A stretch of DNA of 51,135 nt from Methanobrevibacter sp. (GCA_017473945.1 JAFUIW010000077.1:1-51135), one strand, 5' to 3'. Shown: positions 29,092 to 36,850, counted from the first letter of the stretch. Numbers and translations are program-made. Notes: generated from the letters alone by a model not told the origin.

Positions 29092-29239
29092 TGGGGTCAT
29101 AGGGATTTGAACCCCAATCCGGGGATTTCTCTTGTCTCAGTACTCCAATTGATCATCACAACGGATACTGTTCAGTTACGCGTATATTTCTTCAAAGACA
29201 ACTGGAGTCCCCGATGCTGCCAGGTTACACCATAACCCC
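29092..29239 (-). tRNA. trnW: tRNA-Trp (CCA anticodon) with 75-base intron
   Basis: Complete cloverleaf once the intron is removed: acceptor GGGGTTA/TGACCCC, anticodon stem GGGGA/TCCCC, loop with CCA at 29205-29203, T-arm TGGGG-TTCAAAT-CCCTA, discriminator A73, no encoded CCA end. Exons are 29239-29202 and 29126-29092. The intron interrupts the anticodon loop after position 37, the usual archaeal site, and a bulge-helix-bulge can be drawn (CTC/GAG central helix, TTGTCT/AGACAA intron stem). Exact splice positions could shift by one base. Confidence 0.9.
29127..29201 (-). ncRNA. box C/D guide RNA inside the tRNA-Trp intron
   Basis: On the minus strand the intron carries box C GTGATGA and box D CTGA toward its 3' end, plus a degenerate C-like TTGAAGA and a second CTGA in its 5' half. 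The segment before the 3' box D reads CAATTGGAGT and can pair with ACTCCAGTTG across the exon-intron boundary, with one G-U pair. The base opposite the fifth nucleotide before box D is C34 of the anticodon, the position known to be 2'-O-methylated this way in Haloferax. The guide before the other CTGA (about ACGCGTAA) has no match in the tRNA exons. Confidence 0.8.
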
Positions 29240-29291
29240 ACACATAACATACAATAATAAATATATTTTAATAATATATAAAGATTACCAT

Positions 29292-29702
29292 TTACTGAAA
29301 TTTCATCTGCTTATCAATACCTGCAATTTCATCTATTTCAAGACCTTTCTCCAGGACATAGTCTTTTTCAACCTTATAATTTCCGTTTTTAGTACGAGGA
29401 GTTCTTTCAGGTTCTATAAACAGCCATTTCGTATATTTAAATCGCACCCCAATATATGCAGTTGCACCAAATATTTTTGAAAATTCACATAACTCCTCAA
29501 TTTGAGCAGAATCAATGTAGACTTTATCTTTTGTGGTTGTTTTTACCTCAATAGCTAAATATAATTTGCCGTTTCCCGCAAGAACATCAGGTAAAGGTCT
29601 TTTAGTAGCACCTCCAGAAGCCGGAGCCCTCATAGCTGCAAAATTCCTTTCCCATAATTTATGTACCAAATCCCTTTCTTCTGCAGAACCCTTTTTTGCC
29701 AT
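29292..29702 (-). CDS. hjc: Holliday junction resolvase Hjc
   Basis: Archaeal structure-specific nuclease of 136 aa that cuts four-way DNA junctions in recombination and repair; acts as a dimer. The start KKGSAEERDLVHKLWERNFAA gives the first catalytic Glu. PLPDVLAGNGKLYLAIEVKTT (about 44-64) gives the Asp and Glu-x-Lys of the PD-(D/E)XK site. GATAYIGVRF follows. The ATG at 29702 is preferred to the TTG 12 bases upstream. It sits between tRNA-Trp and the tRNA cluster with no other gene in its unit. Confidence 0.95.
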   Translation of the reverse strand: MAKKGSAEERDLVHKLWERNFAAMRAPASGGATKRPLPDVLAGNGKLYLAIEVKTTTKDKVYIDSAQIEELCEFSKIFGATAYIGVRFKYTKWLFIEPERTPRTKNGNYKVEKDYVLEKGLEIDEIAGIDKQMKFQ

Positions 29703-29794
29703 AATAACACTCAATATATATCTTTAAAAAAACTACTATATAAAAAACAAGTGAGAGCATTTGAAGAGTAATATTTAAAAAAAGTTATATAAAA

Positions 29795-29870
29795 TGGGGC
29801 CGGAGCCGAGATTCGAACCCGAGTCCCAGGATCCACAGTCCTGGAGGATGACCACCTACCCTACCCCGGC
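29795..29870 (-). tRNA. trnH: tRNA-His (GTG anticodon)
   Basis: Acceptor GCCGGGG/CTCCGGC, anticodon arm CAGGA-CTGTGGA-TCCTG, T-arm TCGGG-TTCGAAT-CTCGG, C73 and an encoded CCA end (29797-29795). The base before G1 is T in the genome, so the G-1 needed by histidyl-tRNA synthetase is apparently not encoded. Confidence 0.93.
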
Positions 29871-29900
29871 AGTAAAACATATTAATAAAAATTGTTAAAA

Positions 29901-29983
29901 TGCGGGAGCAGGGATTCGAACCCTGGAAGACCTGTGTCAACAGGTCCTAAGCCTGTCCCCTTTGGCCTCTCGGGCACCCCCGC
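29901..29983 (-). tRNA. trnL: tRNA-Leu (TAG anticodon)
   Basis: Class II tRNA of 83 bases: acceptor GCGGGGG paired to CTCCCGC, anticodon arm ACAGG-CTTAGGA-CCTGT, a long variable arm, T-arm CAGGG-TTCGAAT-CCCTG, discriminator A73. No encoded CCA. Confidence 0.94.
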
Positions 29984-30038
29984 TTATGAAAAAACAAAGG
30001 ATACATAGAAACCATAAAAAATCTTAACAAATTTTTAA

Positions 30039-30113
30039 TGCTCCGGCCGGGATTCGAACCCGAGTCTTCGGCTCGAAAGGCCGAAATGATTGGCCGGACT
30101 ACACCACCGGAGC
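30039..30113 (-). tRNA. trnE: tRNA-Glu (TTC anticodon)
   Basis: Acceptor GCTCCGG/CCGGAGC, anticodon arm TCGGC-CTTTCGA-GCCGA, T-arm with TTCGAAT, discriminator A73, 75 bases, no encoded CCA. Confidence 0.94.
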
Positions 30114-30143
30114 ATACAAATACAATAAAGTTTTTAGTTAACA

Positions 30144-30217
30144 TGGGCCCAATGGGCTTCGAACCCATGACCTTCCGGTTATGAGCCGGACGCTCTACCT
30201 GGCTAAGCTATGGGCCC
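30144..30217 (-). tRNA. trnM: tRNA-Met (CAT anticodon), elongator type
   Basis: Acceptor GGGCCCA/TGGGCCC, anticodon arm TCCGG-CTCATAA-CCGGA, T-loop TTCGAAG, discriminator A73, 74 bases. G1-C72 and the lack of the three G-C pairs next to the anticodon loop argue against an initiator tRNA. A tRNA-Ile2 with modified C34 has the same anticodon and cannot be fully excluded by eye. Confidence 0.88.
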
Positions 30218-30222
30218 AAAAA

Positions 30223-30295
<73 letters not shown>

Positions 30296-30491
30296 ATGAG
30301 ACACCCATCTGCCTAAGCCAAATAAAACCCATGTTTAAAAATCAAAAGACTTTAAACAGTAATAATAATTATTAATTACATAGTATATAAAGCTTTTGGT
30401 TTTTTGCAACTTTATCGGAAAAATAAAGTAATTGCCTATAATTTAAATTATACGAACTAATATATAAACTTTAAGAAACTTATATACTAAC

Positions 30492-31472
30492 ATGGATTCA
30501 GACATATTTGACATTATCAAAAAAGCAAATGAAACAACTTTAAAACATCATGGAAACCTAATAACTCTTGAAAGAGCAATATTTTTATCATGGTGGTGTG
30601 ATAAGGGAGATTGTGCATTCTGCTATATGTCTACACAAAAAGATAAAATCAAAGATCCTAAAAAAGCCAGAAGAAATGTGTCCAACATTTATGCTGAAGC
30701 GGAAATGTGCAAACGTCTTGACTGGAATATAGAATTTCTATCCGGAGGATATGAATCATTCACCACTCAAGAAATCAAAAAAATTGCAACAACAATTAAA
30801 GACATTACAGGTGATGGCGTTTGGCTAAATACCGGAATAACAGATGAATTATCCCAATACAGATCTGAAATTAAAGGAATAACCGGAGCCGTTGAAGTGG
30901 CAAACCCCAAAATCCATGAAAGAGTATGCCCCTCTAAAAAATTAGATGACATAAGCAATATGCTGGATGTTGCTGGAGATTTGGGATTTAAAAAGGCCAT
31001 TACAATAATACTGGGTCTTGGTGAAACATTGGATGATGTCAATTATATTATAGATTATATAAAAGATCACAAAATCGATAGAGTGATTTTCTATTCACTA
31101 AATCCACACAAGGAAACCATCTATGCAAACTCATCACAGCCTGCATCACTTTATTATGCCCAGGTCGTGGCTCAAGTCAGATTGGCTTTTCCAGAAATTG
31201 AAATCATTTGCGGAACATGGATTGATAATCTTGCAAATATTGGAATCCTGATTTTAAGCGGAGCAAATGGAATAACCAAATTCCCACTATTTAAAATGTT
31301 TGCAACCAAATATGGAAAAAGAGTTGAGGAAGAAGTAAAATGGGCAGGACGTGACTTAAAAGGCACATTTACAAATAAAGAGATGTTAGGACCTCAGAAA
31401 AGTGAAGTTTCACCCGAACTTGATAAATTTATTAAAAGATATGTAAAAGAATCTTTAAAAAATAAATACTGA
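30492..31472 (+). CDS. radical SAM protein, BioB/HydE-like, function unknown
   Basis: Radical S-adenosylmethionine enzyme of 326 aa. The cluster motif WWCDKGDCAFCYMS (about 35-48) has spacing Cys-x4-Cys-x2-Cys rather than the common Cys-x3-Cys-x2-Cys. FLSGGYES (about 82-89) fits the SAM-binding Gly-Gly motif, and the remaining barrel resembles biotin-synthase-like proteins (ILGLGETLDD, FYSLNPHKET, CGTWIDNLANIGILILSGAN). HmdB/HcgA-type proteins are a possible relation, but their motif is Cys-x5-Cys-x2-Cys. No clear ribosome-binding site; a TATA-like AATATATAAA lies about 30 bases before the ATG, so it is probably leaderless. Function is not claimed. Confidence 0.8.
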   Translation: MDSDIFDIIKKANETTLKHHGNLITLERAIFLSWWCDKGDCAFCYMSTQKDKIKDPKKARRNVSNIYAEAEMCKRLDWNIEFLSGGYESFTTQEIKKIATTIKDITGDGVWLNTGITDELSQYRSEIKGITGAVEVANPKIHERVCPSKKLDDISNMLDVAGDLGFKKAITIILGLGETLDDVNYIIDYIKDHKIDRVIFYSLNPHKETIYANSSQPASLYYAQVVAQVRLAFPEIEIICGTWIDNLANIGILILSGANGITKFPLFKMFATKYGKRVEEEVKWAGRDLKGTFTNKEMLGPQKSEVSPELDKFIKRYVKESLKNKY

Positions 31473-31554
31473 TTTTTTTAAAAAAAACACCACATTATTA
31501 ATAATATTTATAAATCGAATTAAACAAATATAAAGATAATATATAAAATTACCT

Positions 31555-31587
31555 ATGGAGGAGTTATTATTAACGATGTCGATATGA
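31555..31587 (+). other. possible 10-codon upstream ORF of gatB
   Basis: ATG at 31555 opens a short frame (MEELLLTMSI) whose TGA at 31585-31587 overlaps the gatB ATG at 31584 in the arrangement ATGA. A GGAGG site (31557-31561) lies inside this frame, 22 bases before the gatB ATG. It may be a coupling leader, or the true gatB start may be an upstream non-ATG codon. Confidence 0.3.
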
Positions 31588-32930
31588 TGTGTGGACTTGA
31601 AATCCACGTACAACTAGAAACCGAATCAAAATTATTCTGTGACTGTCCTACAAATTATCAGGACGCACCTGCAAACTCAAACATCTGTCCCGTTTGCTTA
31701 AATCAGCCAGGTGCAAAACCACATCCAACTAATAAACAAGCATTGGAAAATGCTTTAATGATTGCTTTAATGCTTAACTGTGAAATTGACCAAGGCGTTA
31801 CTTACTTTATGAGAAAACACTATGATTATCCTGATTTACCATCAGGCTATCAGAGAACTTCAGTTCCAATTGGTGTTAACGGAGAATTGAACGGTATTAG
31901 AATACATGAAATTCACGTTGAAGAAGACCCTGGTCAATACAAACCAAATGAAGGTGTAGTAAACTTTAACCGTTCCGGAATCCCATTGGTGGAAATCGTT
32001 ACAGAACCGGACATAAAATCACCTAAAGAGGCAAGAACCTTCTTAAAAGAATTAATTCGTGTTTTACAGTACAGTGGTGCAGCACGTGGTGAAGGTACCA
32101 TGAGAGCTGACGTAAACATTTCCATCAACGGAGGAAACAGAGTTGAAATGAAAAACATCAACTCCATTACAAATGCCTACAAAGCTTTAAAATATGAACT
32201 TTTCAGACAATCCAATCTAGTTAAAAGAGGAGGAACTGTAGTTCAAGAAACCCGTGCATTCAAAGGCGGTTCCACAAAACCTATGAGGTTAAAAGAAGAT
32301 GCTGATGATTACAGATTCATAACTGACCCTGATTTGCCACCAATGCAAATTTCAACTGAAAGCATTGAAAAAGTTTTAAAAGTAATGCCTGAAGCACCTC
32401 ACAACAAAGTAACCAGATTTATTGAAGAATATGGCCTTGATGAGGAAACTGCAAAAGTATTGACTTCTGAAATTGACCTTGCTGTTGCTTACGAGGAAGT
32501 TGTAAAAGAAGTTGAACCAAAATATGCTGCAAAATGGATGAGAGACGAACTCAAAAGAGTTTTAACTTACAATAAATTAGATTATGCAGACAGCGGCATT
32601 TCACCTGAAAGCATTATTGAACTGTTGAACATGTTACAATCCAAGGAAATAACTGTTAAAGCAGGTCAGAGAATCGTTGAGAAAATGCCAAATAATGAAG
32701 CTTCACCTAAAGAAATTGCTGAAGAATTAGGATTGTTAGGTGTTGTTAAAGATGATGAAGTGAAAGCTGCAGTCAAACAGGCTATTGAAGAAAATCCAAA
32801 AGCGGTGGATGATTATTTAGCCGGTCAAAAAGCATCACTTAACTTCCTGGTCGGACAAGTCATGAGAATAACACGTGGAAAAGCTGATCCCGGCGAAACT
32901 GTAAAACTATTAAGAGAAAGTATAGAATAG
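31584..32930 (+). CDS. gatB: Asp/Glu-tRNA(Asn/Gln) amidotransferase subunit B
   Basis: Tethers misacylated tRNA and transfers amide nitrogen with GatA (and GatC) to make Asn-tRNA(Asn) or Gln-tRNA(Gln). The 448 aa protein shows CGLEIHVQLETESKLFCDC at the N terminus with the Zn cysteines (Cys...Cys-x2-Cys), the kinase-like core DLPSGYQRTS...HVEEDPG, EMKNINSI, and a C-terminal YqeY-like domain (about 300-448). The start context is unusual: see the overlapping short frame at 31555. gatA is not in the window. It heads a close plus-strand run with the CBS/ParB-like gene eight bases downstream. Confidence 0.96.
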   Translation: MMCGLEIHVQLETESKLFCDCPTNYQDAPANSNICPVCLNQPGAKPHPTNKQALENALMIALMLNCEIDQGVTYFMRKHYDYPDLPSGYQRTSVPIGVNGELNGIRIHEIHVEEDPGQYKPNEGVVNFNRSGIPLVEIVTEPDIKSPKEARTFLKELIRVLQYSGAARGEGTMRADVNISINGGNRVEMKNINSITNAYKALKYELFRQSNLVKRGGTVVQETRAFKGGSTKPMRLKEDADDYRFITDPDLPPMQISTESIEKVLKVMPEAPHNKVTRFIEEYGLDEETAKVLTSEIDLAVAYEEVVKEVEPKYAAKWMRDELKRVLTYNKLDYADSGISPESIIELLNMLQSKEITVKAGQRIVEKMPNNEASPKEIAEELGLLGVVKDDEVKAAVKQAIEENPKAVDDYLAGQKASLNFLVGQVMRITRGKADPGETVKLLRESIE

Positions 32931-32938
32931 GTGAAATC

Positions 32939-33745
32939 ATGGCTGAGAAGAAATCATTTGTTAAAGATTACATGACAAAAAATGTTATCAACGTTTCTCC
33001 GGAAACCAAAACAGATGATGTCATCAATTTAATGAGAGAAAGTCATCACAACAGTTATCCAGTAGTTAAAGACGATAAATTAGTGGGAATGGTAACCGCT
33101 TTCGACATTATCGCTAAAGAACACTGCGACAGGGTTGAAGGGATAATGACCACAAATCTAGTTGTAGCCAATCAGGATTTATCAATCAATGATGCATCAC
33201 GCGTAATGTTCAGAAGAGGAATCTCAAGAATGCCAGTAGTTGATGAAAACGGAAAATTAGTTGGAATCATAACAAATACCGATATGGTAAGGTCCCATAT
33301 TGAAAGGTCAACTCCAAATAAAGTCGAATACTTTAAAAAAACATTAGAACAGCTATACGGCATCCATACCACATTAAAACATATGCCGGTTGAAACCAAT
33401 AAGCTGAGACCTACACAGGATAGGGTTTATGCTGACGAACTTGAGGGCAGAGCTTATGAATTGGAAAAAGGATTGGCTGAACCTGCAATTGTAGTGAAAA
33501 CGGGAGAGAGATGGATTTTAGTTGATGGACATCACAGGGCAGTTGCCTCCGCACAGAGAGGATATAAAACCGTCGACTCATATGTTATTGATTTAGGCCA
33601 AGACATCAAATTAGGAATGGAAAAAACAGCAGATAAAGCTGGAATTAAAACATTTGACGATATTGAAATCATTGATGATGATAAACATCCGTTAATTGCA
33701 CTTACCGAAAGTATGCAGGATCAAGAATCAAAAGGAGATGAATAA
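32939..33745 (+). CDS. CBS-pair protein with ParB/SerK-like domain
   Basis: Protein of 268 aa. Two CBS motifs occupy about 1-125 (MTKNVINVSPETKT...SYPVVKDDKLVGMVTAFDII and MTTNLVVANQDLSI...RMPVVDENGKLVGIITNTD), which normally bind adenine nucleotides. A ParB/SbnI/SerK-like domain covers about 150-230, with ILVDGHHRAVASAQRG (about 196-211) as the hallmark. In Thermococcus SerK a closely similar VDGHHR motif belongs to an ADP-dependent free-serine kinase, so a metabolic kinase sensing nucleotides is as likely as a DNA partition role. GGTGA precedes the ATG. The stop is directly followed by the hisE ATG. Confidence 0.85.
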   Translation: MAEKKSFVKDYMTKNVINVSPETKTDDVINLMRESHHNSYPVVKDDKLVGMVTAFDIIAKEHCDRVEGIMTTNLVVANQDLSINDASRVMFRRGISRMPVVDENGKLVGIITNTDMVRSHIERSTPNKVEYFKKTLEQLYGIHTTLKHMPVETNKLRPTQDRVYADELEGRAYELEKGLAEPAIVVKTGERWILVDGHHRAVASAQRGYKTVDSYVIDLGQDIKLGMEKTADKAGIKTFDDIEIIDDDKHPLIALTESMQDQESKGDE

Positions 33746-34036
33746 ATGTCCAATGATGAAATCATAAGAGAGGTTTATGAAGTTCTAGAATCAAGACGTG
33801 ACAGTCCGATTGATTCATACACTTCAAACATCATGAAAGACAGCGATAAAAAAGCCGAAGACAAAATTCTTGAAAAAATTGCTGAAGAGGCTGGTGAAGT
33901 GCTTCTTGCCGCAAAAAATGATGAAAATCTTGTATATGAATCAGTAGACTTGATTTTCCACACATTATTAATATTAGTGTATAAAGGTGTGGAAATCGAT
34001 GAGATATTTGAAGAATTTGCCAGAAGAAGAAAATAA
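33746..34036 (+). CDS. hisE: phosphoribosyl-ATP pyrophosphatase
   Basis: Second step of histidine synthesis: splits phosphoribosyl-ATP to phosphoribosyl-AMP and pyrophosphate. The 96 aa all-alpha MazG-like protein has [19 protein letters not shown] (about 42-60, the Glu-rich metal motif) and [18 protein letters not shown]. The ATG immediately follows the TAA of the CBS/ParB-like gene, and GGAGATG serves as the site, so translation is coupled. No other his gene is near. Confidence 0.94.
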   Translation: MSNDEIIREVYEVLESRRDSPIDSYTSNIMKDSDKKAEDKILEKIAEEAGEVLLAAKNDENLVYESVDLIFHTLLILVYKGVEIDEIFEEFARRRK

Positions 34037-34056
34037 ATTTTTGACGGGTAAAAACA

Positions 34057-34821
34057 ATGTTTGACACATTTTCTGAAAAAAAGTTTTTATTAAAAGAGTT
34101 AGTGAAAAGGGATTTAACCTCCAAATATAAGGATTCTGTATTGGGAGTAGCTTGGAGTTTTTTAAATCCATTATTAGTCATGATTGTATTTACAGCTATC
34201 TTTTCAATGTTGTTTGGCCGTCAAATTGAAAATTATCCAGTTTATTTCTTATCAGGACGTATTATTTTTAGTTTTTTTAAATCAGCAACAAGCGGTGCAA
34301 TGAGATCCATTAAAGGAAATGCATCAATTCTTAAAAAAATTTATGTTCCAAAATATATGTTTACTGTAAGTAAAGTATGTTATGAATTTATAAACTTTTT
34401 AATTTCAGTTATAATACTGTTCGGGGTGATGTTAGTAACCAACGCTCCATTCCACATAACAATAATATACGGAATAATACCTATATTCTTTTTAGTTGTC
34501 TTAATATTCGGAATCGGATTAATATTAGCCGTGTGCAACACATACTTTACGGATATAGGTCATTTATATAACGTGTTTACATTAATTTTAATGTATGCAT
34601 CAGCACTGTTTTATCCTATGGAAATCGTTCCTGTTACCGTGCAAAAAATATTCACATTAAATCCGATTTATTCTGCAATACTGACATTCAGAGGATGTGT
34701 ATATGGAACCGTTCCAGATTTTAGCGTTATTCTTTATTTAGCAGCATTCGGATTTACAACATTAGGAATTGGAATAATTTTATTCAATATCTATGCTAAA
34801 AAATTAGCATTAGAATTATAA
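34057..34821 (+). CDS. ABC-2 type polysaccharide/teichoic-acid export permease
   Basis: Membrane subunit of an ABC exporter, 254 aa with six hydrophobic segments. It matches the TagG/Wzm/RfbA type: an N-terminal amphipathic stretch LLKELVKRDLTSKYKDSVLGVAWSFLNPL (residues about 8-36) and the pattern YASALFYPMEIVP...NPIYSAI near 180-210. With the ATPase encoded 11 bases downstream it would move a lipid-linked glycan or phosphopolyol polymer from cytoplasm to outside. It lies 20 bases after hisE, so it may be read through from the gatB unit. Substrate is inferred from the TagF-like gene three genes down. Confidence 0.92.
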   Translation: MFDTFSEKKFLLKELVKRDLTSKYKDSVLGVAWSFLNPLLVMIVFTAIFSMLFGRQIENYPVYFLSGRIIFSFFKSATSGAMRSIKGNASILKKIYVPKYMFTVSKVCYEFINFLISVIILFGVMLVTNAPFHITIIYGIIPIFFLVVLIFGIGLILAVCNTYFTDIGHLYNVFTLILMYASALFYPMEIVPVTVQKIFTLNPIYSAILTFRGCVYGTVPDFSVILYLAAFGFTTLGIGIILFNIYAKKLALEL

Positions 34822-34832
34822 TAGGTAATATC

Positions 34833-36317
34833 ATGAGCTTAATGAAAAAATTAAGAAAAATTCTAAAAAGAGAAAGTGAAGCAGATAAAATTTCACAAAT
34901 GGATGAAATTTTACCGCCAAGTGAGTGGAAGCATGGAAATATGATAATATTCGCTCCAAAAAGACTCATCAACGAAGGTGAAAAAGGTACTCTTTATATT
35001 GTAGCTTATGATGAAAACAGTGCCCCCCTGAAAAATGAAGAAATTCATTATAAAATTGAAAATGAAGAATATACTGCTAAAACAAATAAAATTGGAACCT
35101 GTGGAATTCCTATCGAATTAGAAAGAGGAAAATACAATGTTGAAATCACATATCCTAATGGAGATTATTCACAATCCCTTAAAACCAAAATTACAGTTAA
35201 AAAACCTAAGCCTCCTAAAAAAAGTTCCAACAGCACAGCAAAGAAAATAGAAGACCCTAGAAAAGGAGTCATTATTACTGCTCCCGATATGAGAATGTTT
35301 GTAAATAATGAGGGAGAGTATTATGCCCGATTGAGAGAAAAAGAAGAAGGTTATAATCCAATAGAAGGGGAAGAAATTAAATTCACCATTGATGATAAAG
35401 TTTTCAGTGCAAAAACCGACAAAGAGGGTTTTGCAAGATTGCCTATTAAAGATTTTTTTAAGGGAAAATATGAAGTTGAAGTTGAATATGAAGGAAATTC
35501 CGACTACAGGCCAAATTCCCGAAAAGGCAATTTGGAAATGTTAACCCGTGACATCGATAAAAGAATTATCATTGATGTTGACCATTTGACCATGGAATTT
35601 AAAGTATCAAAAGATAAAGTTGACACATTAAAAGAATTTTTCATTAGAACCCTGAAAAGAACAAAAGAATCACATGAAAAAATTAGAGTTTTGGATGACA
35701 TTTCATTTAAAGTTTATAGGGGAGAAAAACTTGGAATTTTGGGTTTCAATGGTGCCGGAAAAAGTACCCTTTTAAAAATCATGGCAGGAATTTATGAACC
35801 TACATCGGGTTCAATTACAACATACGGAAGGATTGCACCACTGCTGGAGTTAGGTGCGGGATTTGATAAAAACTATACTGGAAAAAATAATATTTTCCTA
35901 AACGGTGCACTATTAAGTCTTGATGAAAAATTCCTTAAGGAAAAATATGATGAGATTGTAGAATTTTCAGAACTAGGCGAATTTATCAATTACCCTATCA
36001 AAAACTACTCCTCAGGTATGAGGACAAAATTGGGTTTTTCAATCGCAACCCTTATCAATCCAGATATTTTAATCATTGATGAAATTTTATCAGTCGGAGA
36101 CATTAAATTTAAGAAAAAAAGTGGAGATAAAATCAATTCAATGATGAAAGAAGGAGTTACAGTATTACTCGTAACCCATTCAACCAGACAAATGAAAAGA
36201 ATTTGTGACAGATGTATTTGGCTTGAAAATGGACAGATAAAAATGGATGGGGACGCAGAAGAAGTCTGTGATGCTTACGTCAAGGGCGCTAAAAAAGACA
36301 TTAAAAAAAGAAAATAG
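34833..36317 (+). CDS. ABC export ATPase (TagH/Wzt type) with N-terminal Ig-like domains
   Basis: Cytoplasmic ATPase partner of the preceding permease, 494 aa. The C-terminal ABC domain (about 245-490) has Walker A GFNGAGKST (about 305-313), signature YSSGMRTKLGFS, Walker B DILIIDEILSVGD and the His switch LLVTHST. The N-terminal 240 residues are unusual: two Ig-like/Cna-B-like units (about 28-125 and 140-235, e.g. EGEEIKFTIDDKVFSAKTDKEG) like those in the secreted adhesins here, with no signal peptide. Canonical Wzt has a beta-sandwich substrate domain at its C terminus, whereas here the beta domains are at the front. They may bind polymer or regulate coupling; this is inference. Confidence 0.9.
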   Translation: MSLMKKLRKILKRESEADKISQMDEILPPSEWKHGNMIIFAPKRLINEGEKGTLYIVAYDENSAPLKNEEIHYKIENEEYTAKTNKIGTCGIPIELERGKYNVEITYPNGDYSQSLKTKITVKKPKPPKKSSNSTAKKIEDPRKGVIITAPDMRMFVNNEGEYYARLREKEEGYNPIEGEEIKFTIDDKVFSAKTDKEGFARLPIKDFFKGKYEVEVEYEGNSDYRPNSRKGNLEMLTRDIDKRIIIDVDHLTMEFKVSKDKVDTLKEFFIRTLKRTKESHEKIRVLDDISFKVYRGEKLGILGFNGAGKSTLLKIMAGIYEPTSGSITTYGRIAPLLELGAGFDKNYTGKNNIFLNGALLSLDEKFLKEKYDEIVEFSELGEFINYPIKNYSSGMRTKLGFSIATLINPDILIIDEILSVGDIKFKKKSGDKINSMMKEGVTVLLVTHSTRQMKRICDRCIWLENGQIKMDGDAEEVCDAYVKGAKKDIKKRK

Positions 36318-36325
36318 GTTTTAAA

Positions 36326-36838
36326 ATGGATAAACGATGGATTTATATCATAATTATAGCAATAATTGGAGTTGGATGCTTATACTTTATAGCTGAATCA
36401 TCAACCATTATTGGATCAGCCAACACAGATTTAGACAAGTTCCTACTTAAGGTACCGGATTCATTTAATATTGAGAAAAGTACAGATACCCAAATTCGAT
36501 TAATTAATAGGCAAAGCGGTGAAAGAATAAATATTTTGTTTTTAGGCACAGGATCTGATGTGGACGATGATATAGACAATAAAATTGAGTCATTATCCAA
36601 AAATACGAATATCACATTACTAAAAAATACTACACTCAAACTAAAAAATACAACAGTTCCATGTATTTATTATGAAAAATCGCCCAACAACAGTGTAAAT
36701 AAGGTAGCATTCATAACCAAATTTGATTGCAAGTTTTCAATCGAATGCGCTAATTTCAATGATAATGAAAGCGTGGACAAAAACATTAAAGAAATCAGTG
36801 ACACATTGAAAAGAGACTTTAAACAAAAACAAGATTAA
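36326..36838 (+). CDS. small membrane-anchored protein, unknown
   Basis: Protein of 170 aa with an N-terminal hydrophobic helix (about residues 5-25: WIYIIIIAIIGVGCLYFIA) acting as signal anchor. A soluble extracellular part of about 140 residues rich in Asn, Thr and Lys follows, with three Cys (one in the helix, others near 120-145) and several Asn-x-Thr sites. No family was recognised. It lies 8 bases after the ABC ATPase and 12 before the GT/TagF-like gene, so it is probably an accessory of the export system. The domain resembles small PsbP/DUF4367-type stress-protein folds only loosely, and no function is claimed. Confidence 0.65.
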   Translation: MDKRWIYIIIIAIIGVGCLYFIAESSTIIGSANTDLDKFLLKVPDSFNIEKSTDTQIRLINRQSGERINILFLGTGSDVDDDIDNKIESLSKNTNITLLKNTTLKLKNTTVPCIYYEKSPNNSVNKVAFITKFDCKFSIECANFNDNESVDKNIKEISDTLKRDFKQKQD

Positions 36839-36850
36839 TTAGATGAAACT

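Noticed and set aside
29092..29239. tRNA-Trp region as a degenerate tRNA pseudogene
   Set aside because: Removing the 75-base intron gives a fully paired cloverleaf with a bulge-helix-bulge and box C/D signals.
30144..30217. CAT-anticodon tRNA as initiator tRNA
   Set aside because: It has G1-C72 and lacks the three consecutive G-C pairs next to the anticodon loop that mark archaeal initiators.
30296..30340. GC-richer patch upstream of tRNA-Asn as a further tRNA
   Set aside because: Contains short complementary bits (GGCTTAGGC region) but no T-arm or anticodon arm; more likely the pre-tRNA leader.
30492..31472. Radical SAM gene named as biotin synthase or hmdB
   Set aside because: The cluster spacing differs from both and there are no biotin or hmd genes nearby.
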